This document shows positions 24,062 through 32,633 of a stretch of DNA of 33,947 nucleotides, piece after piece. The notes under the pieces are model-generated. The model did not search any database. It worked only from the letters and a program-made list of their open reading frames with translations, and was not told where the DNA came from. Made by a program: the position numbers and the translations under genes. Source of the DNA: Pseudomonas sp. GM84 (GTDB taxonomy: Bacteria; Pseudomonadota; Gammaproteobacteria; Pseudomonadales; Pseudomonadaceae); contig NZ_AKJC01000099.1 of the NCBI RefSeq assembly GCF_000282535.1, forward strand, positions 1 through 33,947, given 5' to 3'. The stretch's first letter is position 1. Each line of letters starts with the position of its first letter.

Positions 24062-24538
24062 ATGAGCAAGCTTGACCGCTACGACCTGAGCATCCTCGCC
24101 GAATTGCAGCGCGACGCCCGCATTTCCAACCAGGAGCTCGCCGAGCGCATCGGCCTGTCGCCTTCCCCCTGCTCGCGTCGCGTCAAGCAACTGGAAGACG
24201 ACGGCTACATTTCGCGTCAGGTCGCCCTGCTCGATCGCAAGAAACTCGGCCTGAGCCTGACCGCCTACGTGTTGATCGGCATGGACCGGCACACCCCGGA
24301 ACGCTTCGAGACCTTCGAGGCCGCCATTCGCAACCTGCCGCAGGTGCTCGAATGCAGCCTGGTCACCGGAATGGATGCCGACTACCAGCTCAAGGTGGTG
24401 GTACCGGACATGGATCACTACCAGAAATTGCTACTAGGCAGCCTGACCCGCATCGAAGGTGTCACCAGCGTGCGTTCAAGCTTCGTGCTCAACCAGGTGC
24501 TGGCGAGTACCGAACTGCCTTTGACCCACCTTCGTTAA
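24062..24538 (+). CDS. Lrp/AsnC-family regulator
   Basis: A 158-residue feast/famine regulator with the helix-turn-helix at about 1-62 (KLDRYDLSILAELQRDARIS, then LAERIGLSPSPCSRRVKQLE) and the RAM domain at about 70-150. The VLECSLVTGMDADYQLKVVV block is typical of the Lrp/BkdR side of the family; BkdR of P. putida is of similar size, but no branched-chain keto acid genes are here. The target is unknown; the divergent structured RNA and DUF6515 gene are candidates. The ATG is preceded by a weak AAAAGG site. Its stop codon overlaps the -35 box of the next gene. Confidence 0.9.
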   Translation: MSKLDRYDLSILAELQRDARISNQELAERIGLSPSPCSRRVKQLEDDGYISRQVALLDRKKLGLSLTAYVLIGMDRHTPERFETFEAAIRNLPQVLECSLVTGMDADYQLKVVVPDMDHYQKLLLGSLTRIEGVTSVRSSFVLNQVLASTELPLTHLR

Positions 24539-24563
24539 CTGCTTTCGCTGGCCGGCGTATAAT
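24535..24563 (+). promoter_or_regulatory. Sigma-70 promoter of the DUF2788 gene
   Basis: TTAACT (24535-24540) and a perfect TATAAT (24558-24563) are 17 bases apart. The -35 box overlaps the stop codon of the Lrp gene, and the start of the small gene follows about 23 bases after the expected +1. Confidence 0.78.
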
Positions 24564-24592
24564 CGGCCGCTCAGCCTGCCTGGAGAACTCAG

Positions 24593-24796
24593 ATGGATCC
24601 CGCCGTATTCGAAGAGTGGATGATGATCATCCTGGTGACCGTGTTGATCGGTTTCATGGGTTTCATCGTCTGGGACCTGGCGAAGAAGTCCAAGGCGGGG
24701 CGCTTTGGCACGATGATCCTGTTCTTCGTGCTGGGCCTGGGGGTGCTGGCCTTCATCATCAAGAGCGTGGTGGTGGGGTTTCTGGAAGGGGTTTAA
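24593..24796 (+). CDS. DUF2788 small membrane protein
   Basis: A 67-residue protein with two membrane segments (about 10-29 and 40-60) joined by a short basic loop (KKSKAGRFG), which by the positive-inside rule faces the cytoplasm. It matches the DUF2788 family, found mostly in Pseudomonas and relatives and without known function. The ATG has TGGAG 8 bases before it and a good promoter of its own (24535-24563). Confidence 0.85.
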   Translation: MDPAVFEEWMMIILVTVLIGFMGFIVWDLAKKSKAGRFGTMILFFVLGLGVLAFIIKSVVVGFLEGV

Positions 24797-24806
24797 CGGT
24801 TTCTCG

Positions 24807-24900
24807 GGCCTCATCGCTGGCAAGCCAGCTCCCACAGGGTATTCACTAGCCTCAAGGGCTGTGAGGTACCTGTGGGAGCCGGCTTGCCGGCGATGAGGCC
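24807..24900. repeat. REP pair (BIME), GCCGGC type, one arm with a paired change
   Basis: The right arm (24870-24900) is standard. The left arm (24807-24838) reads GCTGGCAAGCCAGC in place of GCCGGCAAGCCGGC: one change in each half of the stem, so base pairing is kept. Confidence 0.87.
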
Positions 24901-24908
24901 CGCGAGCA

Positions 24909-25538
24909 CTACAGCCTAGCCGGCACCTCGCGCCAACACCCCTGCTCCAACCCATCCAATGCCCAATCGCCGATCCGCACCCGCACCAGGCGCAAGGTCG
25001 GCAGCCCCACCGCCGCCGTCATGCGCCGCACCTGGCGGTTGCGCCCCTCGCGAATCACCAGCTCCAGCCAACTGGTCGGCACGCTCTTGCGAAACCGCAC
25101 CGGCGGGTTGCGCGGCCACAGCTCAGGCTCATCGAGACGCCGCGCTTCGGCAGGCAGGGTCGGCCCGTCATTGAGCTCGACGCCCTCGCGCAAGCGCTTT
25201 AGCTGCTCATCGCTCGGCTCACCTTCCACCTGCACCCAGTAGGTCTTGGCCAGCTTGTGCTTGGGGTCGGCGATGCGCGCCTGCAGCTGGCCATCGTTGG
25301 TCAGCAACAGCAAGCCTTCGCTGTCGCGGTCCAGCCGCCCGGCCGGGTAGATGCCTGGGATATCGATGTAATCCTTGAGCGTTGCGCGCCCTTCACCGTC
25401 GCTGAACTGGGTCAGCACGTCGAACGGCTTGTTGAACAGGATCAGGCGTGGCTCGGCCGGCGGCGCCTTGGGTTGGCGCCTTGGGCCGGCTGGCCGCGCC
25501 TGGGGGCGGCGCGGCTTGGAACGGGGTGGCAGTGACAT
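24909..25538 (-). CDS. rluE: 23S rRNA pseudouridine synthase, RluE type
   Basis: A 209-residue pseudouridine synthase of the RsuA/RluB/E/F family without an S4 domain, which is the RluE form (U2457 in E. coli 23S rRNA). The catalytic motif is [18 protein letters not shown] with D70 as the catalytic Asp; [12 protein letters not shown] and [11 protein letters not shown] are the further family motifs. The first 28 residues are Arg/Pro-rich and probably disordered, which may help RNA binding. It lies 6 bases after amn on the same strand, with GAGG at the amn stop as ribosome site, so the two form an operon. Confidence 0.92.
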   Translation of the reverse strand: MSLPPRSKPRRPQARPAGPRRQPKAPPAEPRLILFNKPFDVLTQFSDGEGRATLKDYIDIPGIYPAGRLDRDSEGLLLLTNDGQLQARIADPKHKLAKTYWVQVEGEPSDEQLKRLREGVELNDGPTLPAEARRLDEPELWPRNPPVRFRKSVPTSWLELVIREGRNRQVRRMTAAVGLPTLRLVRVRIGDWALDGLEQGCWREVPARL

Positions 25539-25544
25539 GGATCC

Positions 25545-27008
25545 TCAGCGGAACGGCGGCTCGTCGAAGCTGCGCAGTTTACGCGAGTGCAGCGAATTGA
25601 GCTCGGTACGCAGCAGATCGAGCGCCGCGATGCCGATTTTGAGGTGCTGGCTGACGGCCCGGTTGTAGAAGGCGTTGGCCGAGCCGGGCAGCTTGATTTC
25701 ACTGTGCAGCGGCTTGTCGGACACACATAGCAAGGTGCCGTAGGGTACCCGCAGTCGATAGCCCTGGGCGGCGATGGTGCCGCTTTCCATGTCCACTGCC
25801 ACTGCGCGCGACAGGTTGATCAACGGCCGTTCCTGGGCCCAGCGCAGCTCCCAGTTGCGGTCGTCGTAGGTCAGCACGGTGCCGGTGCGCAGGCGCTTTT
25901 TCAGCTCTTCGCCACGCTCGCCGGTGACCTGCGCCGCCGCTTCCTGCAGCGCCAGCTGGACTTCGGCCAGGGCGGGAATCGGGATGTTCGGCGGCACCAC
26001 GCGGTCGAGGATGCCATCGCGGCGCATGTAGGCGTGGGCCAGTACATAGTCGCCGATGGTCTGCGACTGACGCAGGCCGCCGCAGTGGCCGATCATCAGC
26101 CAGCAGTGCGGGCGCAGGACAGCCAGGTGGTCGGTGATGTTCTTGGCGTTGGACGGGCCGACGCCAATGTTGACCAGGGTGATGCCGTCGCCATCGGCGG
26201 CGATCAGGTGATAGGCCGGCATCTGGTAGCGGTGCCAGACCACGCTGGCCACCAGGGCCTGCGCTTCACCGTGGTCCATGCCCTTTTCGATCTCCACGTT
26301 GCCTGGCAGCACCATGCGCACGAAACGTGGGTCTTCGCGCAGGGTCTCGAGGCCGTGGCTGATGAACTGGTCGACATAGCGGTGGTAGTTGGTCAGCAGG
26401 ATCCACGGCTGCATGTGGCGCCAGTCGCTGCCGGTGTAGTGCACCAGGCGGCGCAGGGAGAAGTCCACCCGGGCGGCGTCGAACAACGCCAGCGGCAGGG
26501 TTTCGGCGCTGCCCCAGTCGCACAGGCCGTCGGCGATATTGTCGGTAGCGGCCGACAGGTCGGTGCTGGGGAACACCCGCGCCAGTTCGGCGGCGGTGAT
26601 GCCGCTGCCGGCCAGTTCATCGCCCTGGTCGACCACGTAGGGGTACGGGATGTTCTGTTCGCTGACGCCTACTTCCACGGTCACCGTGTAGTCATGCATC
26701 AGCGGGCGCAGTTGTTCGAGCAGGTAGCCACGGAACGCTGCAGGCTGGGTCACGGTGACGCTGTAGGTGCCCGCCACCTGGACCTTGGCATAGGCGCGGG
26801 TAGTGGCGGCGACTTCGCCGTGGCTGTAGTAGGTCAGGCGCAGCGCCGGGTAGCGGTACAAGGCACGCTCATCGGCGTCCGGCTCGGTACGGTCCTTCAG
26901 GTAACGCTTGAGGGCCTGGCTCAGGGCCCCGGTGGCCTGTTCATGCAGGGCCGCCAGACGATCGACGGCCTGTTCGGGGGTATCAACGACTACAAAAGCG
27001 TGGCTCAC
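25545..27008 (-). CDS. amn: AMP nucleosidase
   Basis: A 487-residue enzyme that splits AMP into adenine and ribose 5-phosphate and so controls the adenylate pool; E. coli Amn has 484 residues. The N-terminal regulatory domain (about 1-180) is followed by the nucleoside phosphorylase-like domain, with NIGVGPSNAKNITDHLAVLR, WLMIGHCGGLRQSQ and AVDMESGTIAAQGYRLRVPY as its active-site blocks. I choose GTG 27008 because AGGAAG lies 6 bases before it; the longer open frame runs through a REP pair. It is the first gene of an operon with rluE. Confidence 0.93.
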   Translation of the reverse strand: MSHAFVVVDTPEQAVDRLAALHEQATGALSQALKRYLKDRTEPDADERALYRYPALRLTYYSHGEVAATTRAYAKVQVAGTYSVTVTQPAAFRGYLLEQLRPLMHDYTVTVEVGVSEQNIPYPYVVDQGDELAGSGITAAELARVFPSTDLSAATDNIADGLCDWGSAETLPLALFDAARVDFSLRRLVHYTGSDWRHMQPWILLTNYHRYVDQFISHGLETLREDPRFVRMVLPGNVEIEKGMDHGEAQALVASVVWHRYQMPAYHLIAADGDGITLVNIGVGPSNAKNITDHLAVLRPHCWLMIGHCGGLRQSQTIGDYVLAHAYMRRDGILDRVVPPNIPIPALAEVQLALQEAAAQVTGERGEELKKRLRTGTVLTYDDRNWELRWAQERPLINLSRAVAVDMESGTIAAQGYRLRVPYGTLLCVSDKPLHSEIKLPGSANAFYNRAVSQHLKIGIAALDLLRTELNSLHSRKLRSFDEPPFR

Positions 27009-27084
27009 ACTAAGCTTCCTGTCTGGACATGCATGGGAACATCTTGCCTGCGTTTCATGGCAAATACATCCCCGGTGGTCTGGA

Positions 27085-27178
27085 GGCCTCATCGCCGGCA
27101 AGCCGGCTCCCACAGGTACACCGCAGGCCTTGAACGCTATGCTGTACCTGTGGGAGCCGGCTTGCCGGCGACAGGGCC
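27085..27178. repeat. REP pair (BIME), GCCGGC type
   Basis: Arms at 27085-27115 and 27148-27178 flank a spacer that begins AGGTACACCGCAGG, as in the pair at 8129-8230. It lies between the AidB-like gene's end and the amn start. Confidence 0.88.
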
Positions 27179-27179
27179 C

Positions 27180-28823
27180 TCAGCCCGGCGTAGCCCGCGC
27201 CACCAGCGCCTCGACATCCACTCCGCGAGGCAACGCCCCATACACACGCCCGCCGCCTGCCAGGCGGCTGCCGATGAACGCATCGCTCACCACCGTGTTA
27301 CCCGCTTCGAGCAGCAACTTGGCCTGCAAGGCCACGGCAATGTCCTCGGTCAGCTGCCGTGCCCGGTACTGGATATCGCTGGTGTCGGCAAATGCCCCCT
27401 TGAGGTTGCCTATGTGCGCCGCCAGCCGAGGATCGCCATGCCCATCGCCCAACTCGGCGAACAGCGCATCCAGCACGCCCGGTTCCTTGGACAACGCCCG
27501 CAGCACATCCAGGCACTGCACGTTGCCGGAGCCTTCCCAGGTGGAGTTGACCGGCGCCTCGCGGTACAGGCGCGGCAGGATGCTGTCTTCGACATAGCCG
27601 GCGCCACCGAGGCATTCGGCCGCCTCATTGATCATCGCGGGCGCGCGTTTGCAGATCCAGTACTTGCCCACCGCCGTGACCAGCCGTGAGAAATGCGCCT
27701 GCTGCGGGTCGTCGAGCTGCTCCAGGGCTTGCCCCATGCGCAGGCTCAAGGCCAATGCGGCTTCGCTCTCCAGTGCCAAGTCGGCCAGCACGTTCTGCAT
27801 CAGCGGCTGCTCGCTTAAAAGCCGGCCGCCGACCTTGCGGTGCGCGCAGTGGTGGGTGGCCTGGGTCAAGGCCTGGCGCATCAGGGCGCTGGAGCCGACC
27901 ATGCAGTCGAAGCGCGTCATGGCGACCATTTCGATGATGGTCGGCACGCCGCGCCCCTCCTCGCCCACCATCCACGCCAGGGCACCACGGAACTCCACCT
28001 CGCTGGAGGCGTTGGAGCTGTTGCCGAGCTTGTTCTTCAGGCGCTGGATATAGAACTGGTTGCGCTGGTCGTCCGGGCGATGGCGCGGCAGCAGGAAGCA
28101 GGTCAGGCCTTTGTCGGTCTGGGCCAGGGTCAGGAAGGCATCGCACATCGGTGCCGAACAGAACCATTTGTGCCCGACCAGTTCATAGGGCTGGCCAGGG
28201 CCGGGCGTGCCGACCGGGTAGGCGCGGGTGGTATTGGCGCGCACGTCGGTGCCGCCCTGCTTCTCGGTCATGGCCATGCCGATGGTCACCCCGGCCTTGT
28301 GCCGGTCGCCGACATTGCGCGGGTCGTACTCGCGGGCGAGGACCTTCGGCAGCCAGTACTCGGCCAGCTCCGGCTGCAAGCGCAGCGCGGGGACGGCGGC
28401 GAAGGTCATGGTCAACGGGCAACCGGTGCCGGCTTCGGCCTGGCTGTGCAGGTAGGTCATCGACGCCCGGGCCACATGGGCGCCAGCGCGGGGCTCGGCC
28501 CAGGGCAACGACGGCAGGCCGTGCTCGACGGCTGTGCGCATCAATTCATGGTAGGCGGGGTGGAATTCCACCAGGTCGATCCGATGACCATAACGGTCAT
28601 GGCTACTGAACTCCGGCTTGTGCGCGTTGGCCAGGAAGCCTGCCGCCATCAGCGGTCCGCCGGCCAAGGCACCGTAGGCATCGATCCGCGACTCGGCCCA
28701 GCCGGCGCCGAAGCGCCGCGACCACTCCTGCAGCGGCACATCGAGGCGGTACAGGTTGGCGCCATCGAGTGACGGCGGCTGGTTGGTGACTTCGTGGGTT
28801 TCAGCGTACTGGTGCAGGTTCAT
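27180..28823 (-). CDS. Acyl-CoA dehydrogenase family protein, AidB-like
   Basis: A 547-residue flavoprotein close in size to E. coli AidB (541). It has the AidB marks: a long N-terminus with NQPPSLDGANLYRLD, the FAD-binding MAMTEKQGGTDVRAN block, and YREAPVNSTWEGSGNVQCLD near the end with the catalytic-position Glu. AidB binds DNA and FAD in the adaptive response to alkylation and shows weak isovaleryl-CoA dehydrogenase activity. The gene is not next to ada or alkA here, so an alkylation role is not supported by context. The ATG 28823 has GGAG 7 bases before it. Next to it lies the LadS-like kinase gene on the same strand. Confidence 0.88.
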   Translation of the reverse strand: MNLHQYAETHEVTNQPPSLDGANLYRLDVPLQEWSRRFGAGWAESRIDAYGALAGGPLMAAGFLANAHKPEFSSHDRYGHRIDLVEFHPAYHELMRTAVEHGLPSLPWAEPRAGAHVARASMTYLHSQAEAGTGCPLTMTFAAVPALRLQPELAEYWLPKVLAREYDPRNVGDRHKAGVTIGMAMTEKQGGTDVRANTTRAYPVGTPGPGQPYELVGHKWFCSAPMCDAFLTLAQTDKGLTCFLLPRHRPDDQRNQFYIQRLKNKLGNSSNASSEVEFRGALAWMVGEEGRGVPTIIEMVAMTRFDCMVGSSALMRQALTQATHHCAHRKVGGRLLSEQPLMQNVLADLALESEAALALSLRMGQALEQLDDPQQAHFSRLVTAVGKYWICKRAPAMINEAAECLGGAGYVEDSILPRLYREAPVNSTWEGSGNVQCLDVLRALSKEPGVLDALFAELGDGHGDPRLAAHIGNLKGAFADTSDIQYRARQLTEDIAVALQAKLLLEAGNTVVSDAFIGSRLAGGGRVYGALPRGVDVEALVARATPG

Positions 28824-28923
28824 CGGGAGCTCCGTGCCGGGTATGCCTGAAAGCCCCAGTGAAGCACTCCCTGTCAGTCAGTCAAAGTGACAAATATGAC
28901 TAAGCCTGGGGTGGCGCAGGCCG

Positions 28924-30915
28924 TCAAAAACGGATTGCCCCCGACGCCGCCCGACCCGGCGGCATCTGTATCTGTGCAATCGCCACATTCAGGGTCAACT
29001 CGAACCGGCTGCCCAGCCCACGCGTCGATTCATGGGACAGCCTGCCATCGAGCAGTTCGCCCATCTGCCTGCAGATCGACAGCCCGATACCCAGTCCGCC
29101 ATAGCGCCGGGTCATCGAGCCATCGACCTGGAAGAACCGCTGGTACAGGATCGCCTGGTCCAGGTCATCGAAACCGATGCCGCTGTCACTCACGGTGAAG
29201 GTCAGGGTCAGGCTGTCCGGCCCCAGGCGGCGCCCGCGCACTTGCACCATCACCCCACCCTGGTGGGTGAACTTCAGGCCATTGTCCACCAGGCAGCACA
29301 GACAGCGGGCCAACTTCTGCGCATCACCCAGCAGCTCGTCCGGCAGCTCGGCGGGGATGTCCAGGCTCAGGTACAGACCTTTGCCCAGGGCCGTGCCGGC
29401 ATGGCCTGCGCGCAGCTCCTGGAGCATGCGGCGCAAGCTGAAGGGAGCAGGTTGCGCACGCAGGCGGCCCGCCTGCAGCTCGGTCAGCGTGAGGATATCG
29501 TCGACCATGCCCATCATGTCCTGGGCCGAGCCGACCGCCGTGCGCTGGTACTGGGCCATTTCGGCGCTCATGGGCAACGTCTGCATCAGTTCCAGCGAGC
29601 CGATCACGCCATTCATCGGCGTGCGCAACTCGTGGGTGACGGTGGCGAGGAATTCGTCCTTGAGGAGGTTGCTCCGGGCCAGTTGCTGGTTCAGTTGCTC
29701 CAGTGTGCGCCCAGTCTCGCGCAGGGTCTGCGCCTGTTGTTCGCGCATGCTGTTGATGCGGTCGGCAAGGGCCAGTGACAACAGCGCCACTTCCAGTGCC
29801 GAACCGAGCTGGCTGGCATACATGGTGATGAACACGTTCGGCAGGTAGCCCAGCACCATCAAGGTATTGACCAGCCCACCGAGCAGGAACGCCGTCCAGG
29901 CAATGATGAACCAGCGCGCCACGCGCAAGCCCCGGATCCAGGCGTACAACCCTGCAGTGAAAATACTCACGGTGAACAACAACGCCAGCACCGTGGCCAT
30001 GCGCAGGGCAATGCCATAGGGCATGCTCACCGACAGCACCATGACCAGCACGCCGCCCAACATCAACAGCTGCAGCAAGCGGTCCAAGCCCCGGCTGATC
30101 TTGCCAAGGCGCAGGAAGTGGCGAGCGAACTGGCAGCCGAACAAACCAGCAGCGCCAATGAACAGCGGCGTCGCGGCGTTCGCCCACCAGGGGCTGTCCG
30201 GCCAGAAGTAGGCCACGCCCGCACCATTGACCGACACCTGGTAGAGGCCGAACGAGGCGATATAGAGGATGTAATAGAGATAACTGACGTCGCGCACGCT
30301 GATGAAGATGAACAGGTTGTACACCAGCATCACCAGCAACACGCCATAGATCATCCCCAGCACGTACAGTCGGGTGGGCTGCTCTTCCAGGTAAGCCTCG
30401 GCAGACCACAGCGCCAGCGGCGCCTGCACCGAGCCCTGGCTATGCAAACGCAGGTAGGCCGTGGTTGCCTGACCAGGGCGCAGGGGCAATTCGAACAGGT
30501 AGTTGTTCTGCCGGATCTGCCGACTGTCGTAGGGCAACGCATCACCGGTACGCTGGGCCAGGCGATAGACGCCATCGCTGCCGGGCAGGTACAGCTCGAG
30601 GTGATCCAGCGGCGGGTAGGCCAGCTCCAGCAGCCATGGGCGGGGCGAGGCGTTGGCAGAGGCCAGGTAGTGCAGGTCGAGCTTCAGCCAGAACACCGAA
30701 GTCGAATAGCCCGCATTGAGGACGTCTTCGTGGTGGGTGCGAAAACGACTGGCAAAGGTGGGTGCGCTGACTTGAGCGATGCTGGCACTGCCATCGCGGT
30801 CTTCATAAACCTGCATGGCTTTGCCCAGCGGCAGGTACCGGGTGGCATCGTCGAATTCGACCGCAGTGGCCAGCACGGGCAGCAAACCTAGAAGCACAAT
30901 CAGCAAATAGCGCAT
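28924..30915 (-). CDS. ladS: 7TMR-DISM sensor histidine kinase, LadS-like, without receiver domain
   Basis: A 663-residue sensor kinase. It has a signal peptide (1-18), a periplasmic 7TMR-DISMED2 domain (about 25-160), seven membrane segments (about 180-385), a coiled linker, HisKA with phospho-acceptor H428 in FLATVTHELRTP, and an ATPase domain with N545 (DNGLKF), DSGIGF and GLGIGLS (607-613). It ends about 20 residues later. In P. aeruginosa, LadS lies beside thiD-thiE-hemL and passes phosphate through its own receiver domain to GacS. Synteny fits here, but the receiver is absent and only 100 bases remain to the next gene. Orthology is therefore likely, equal function is not. Confidence 0.8.
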   Translation of the reverse strand: MRYLLIVLLGLLPVLATAVEFDDATRYLPLGKAMQVYEDRDGSASIAQVSAPTFASRFRTHHEDVLNAGYSTSVFWLKLDLHYLASANASPRPWLLELAYPPLDHLELYLPGSDGVYRLAQRTGDALPYDSRQIRQNNYLFELPLRPGQATTAYLRLHSQGSVQAPLALWSAEAYLEEQPTRLYVLGMIYGVLLVMLVYNLFIFISVRDVSYLYYILYIASFGLYQVSVNGAGVAYFWPDSPWWANAATPLFIGAAGLFGCQFARHFLRLGKISRGLDRLLQLLMLGGVLVMVLSVSMPYGIALRMATVLALLFTVSIFTAGLYAWIRGLRVARWFIIAWTAFLLGGLVNTLMVLGYLPNVFITMYASQLGSALEVALLSLALADRINSMREQQAQTLRETGRTLEQLNQQLARSNLLKDEFLATVTHELRTPMNGVIGSLELMQTLPMSAEMAQYQRTAVGSAQDMMGMVDDILTLTELQAGRLRAQPAPFSLRRMLQELRAGHAGTALGKGLYLSLDIPAELPDELLGDAQKLARCLCCLVDNGLKFTHQGGVMVQVRGRRLGPDSLTLTFTVSDSGIGFDDLDQAILYQRFFQVDGSMTRRYGGLGIGLSICRQMGELLDGRLSHESTRGLGSRFELTLNVAIAQIQMPPGRAASGAIRF

Positions 30916-31001
30916 ACAGCCCCAGCATGGCCTGTCCGGTCGCGTCGCAATGGCCTCCGATCCTTGTGAGACGACGAAATCCAGCAGCGCCCGTTTGTCG
31001 A

Positions 31002-31031
31002 GTTATCCGAGCACTCTAACATAGCTTTCAA
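31002..31031 (-). promoter_or_regulatory. Candidate sigma-70 promoter of the LadS-like gene
   Basis: On the minus strand TTGAAA (complement of 31026-31031) and GATAAC (complement of 31002-31007) are 18 bases apart, about 85 bases before the start codon. The rest of the 265-base divergent gap to thiD holds no clear site and no TPP riboswitch. Confidence 0.45.
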
Positions 31032-31180
31032 GCGTCGCAATGGGCCACCTCGTTTTTTAAAGAAAAGGCTCTAGAACAATGCTTTCAGACAATAATTACG
31101 AGCAAAGCTGACCGCATGATCAACAAATCTCGTTTGTAGGACGATCCGCACAAATGGGATTGGTGGTAAGCTCGCCGACC

Positions 31181-31978
31181 ATGAATACCTACAGCTCCCG
31201 CCCCGTTGTCCTCTGTCTCTCCGGCCACGACCCAAGTGGCGGCGCCGGCCTGCAGGCAGATATCGAAGCCCTGATCGCCCAAGGCTGTCACGCCGCACCG
31301 ACCGTGACCGCCCTGACCGTGCAGGATACCGTCAATGTTTCCGACTTCCGCGTGCTCGACCGCGAGTGGGTGCTGGCCCAGGCCAACGTCGTGCTGGCCG
31401 ACTCCAGGGTCGCTGCCGTCAAGCTGGGCATGCTCGGTTCGATCGACATGGTCGACACCGTCGCCGATCTGCTGGCTGCCCACCCGCACCTGCCGCTGGT
31501 CTGCGACCCGGTACTGCGTGCCGGTGGTGGTGGCCGCCTGGGCAAGGACGAAGTCGGCTATGCCCTGCGCGAACGCCTGCTGCCGTTGGCGACCATCGCC
31601 ACGCCGAACCTGCCCGAAGCACGCATCCTCGCCGAGCTGCCTGAAGGTACGGCAGACGAATGTGCAGAAAAATTGTTGCCGTTCTGTAGACACCTGCTGA
31701 TTACCGGTGGTCACGGCGACGAAGACGAAATCCACAACCGCCTTTACAGCCGCGACGGCCAAAGCCACACCTGGACTTGCCAGCGCCTGCCGGGCAGCTA
31801 CCACGGCTCGGGCTGCACCCTGGCCAGCGCCCTGGCCGGCCGCCTGGCCCTGGGTGAACAGTTGCAAAGCGCGGTGCGCAGCGCCCTGGACTACACCTGG
31901 CGCACCCTGCGTGACGCGGAACAACTGGGCAAAGGCCAGTTCGTCCCGCGCCGCCTGCCCCTGGACTTCTGCTCCTGA
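31181..31978 (+). CDS. thiD: Hydroxymethylpyrimidine/phosphomethylpyrimidine kinase
   Basis: A 265-residue ribokinase-fold enzyme that phosphorylates HMP and then HMP-phosphate to HMP-PP, the pyrimidine half of thiamine. Motifs are [16 protein letters not shown] (substrate loop, near residues 12-28), [20 protein letters not shown] and the anion hole/base region [16 protein letters not shown]. The start is taken at ATG 31181, since LadS-linked ThiD proteins usually begin MNTYSSRP; an in-frame ATG lies at 31154. It is the first gene of an operon with thiE (14-base gap) and hemL. Confidence 0.94.
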   Translation: MNTYSSRPVVLCLSGHDPSGGAGLQADIEALIAQGCHAAPTVTALTVQDTVNVSDFRVLDREWVLAQANVVLADSRVAAVKLGMLGSIDMVDTVADLLAAHPHLPLVCDPVLRAGGGGRLGKDEVGYALRERLLPLATIATPNLPEARILAELPEGTADECAEKLLPFCRHLLITGGHGDEDEIHNRLYSRDGQSHTWTCQRLPGSYHGSGCTLASALAGRLALGEQLQSAVRSALDYTWRTLRDAEQLGKGQFVPRRLPLDFCS

Positions 31979-31992
31979 TACGAGGCCTTCAG

Positions 31993-32616
31993 ATGAAGCT
32001 ACGTGGTCTGTACGCGATCACCGACAGCCAGCTGCTCGCCGGCCGTTTCCTGTCCCATGTCGAGGCGGCGCTGGAAGGCGGCGTGTGCCTGCTGCAGTAC
32101 CGCGACAAAAGTGACGACGCTGCCCGTCGCCTGCGCGAGGCTGAAGCCCTGATGAAGCTGTGCGAGCGCTACGGCACCCAGCTGCTCATCAACGACGATG
32201 CCGAACTGGCCGCGCGCCTGGGCGTCGGCGTGCACCTGGGCCAGACCGACGGCCCGCTGACCCCGGCCCGTGCCCTGCTCGGTCGCCAGGCCATCATCGG
32301 CTCGACCTGCCATGCCCAGCTCGATCTGGCCCGGCAGGCCGCCAGCGAAGGCGCCAGCTACGTGGCTTTTGGCCGTTTCTTCAATTCCGTGACCAAGCCG
32401 GGCGCACCCGCCGCCAATGTCGAGCTGCTGGAGCAGGCCCGCGCCGAGGTCAAACTGCCGATCGCCGTGATCGGCGGCATCACCCTCGACAACGCCGCCC
32501 CGCTGGTCGCCCATGGCGCTGACCTGCTGGCGGTGATCCATGGCCTGTTCGGTGCCGACAGCGCGCAGGAAGTCACCCGCCGCGCCCGCGCCTTCAACGC
32601 CCTGTTCGCTTCCTGA
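31993..32616 (+). CDS. thiE: Thiamine phosphate synthase
   Basis: A 207-residue TIM-barrel enzyme that joins HMP-PP and thiazole phosphate to thiamine phosphate. The family blocks are [34 protein letters not shown] (magnesium and diphosphate site), [35 protein letters not shown] and [14 protein letters not shown]. The length is normal. GAGG lies about 7 bases before the ATG. Position between thiD and hemL is the usual Pseudomonas arrangement. Confidence 0.95.
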   Translation: MKLRGLYAITDSQLLAGRFLSHVEAALEGGVCLLQYRDKSDDAARRLREAEALMKLCERYGTQLLINDDAELAARLGVGVHLGQTDGPLTPARALLGRQAIIGSTCHAQLDLARQAASEGASYVAFGRFFNSVTKPGAPAANVELLEQARAEVKLPIAVIGGITLDNAAPLVAHGADLLAVIHGLFGADSAQEVTRRARAFNALFAS

Positions 32617-32633
32617 TTTCGAGAGAAGATCCC

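Noticed and set aside
26034..27689. Long plus-strand open frame (551 codons) opposite amn and the end of the AidB-like gene
   Set aside because: It spans two real genes and a REP pair on the other strand and has no recognisable domain.
30916..31180. TPP riboswitch before thiD
   Set aside because: I looked for the conserved THI-box words (CTGAGA and ACCTGATCTGG-like) and saw neither. The operon seems not to have this switch here.
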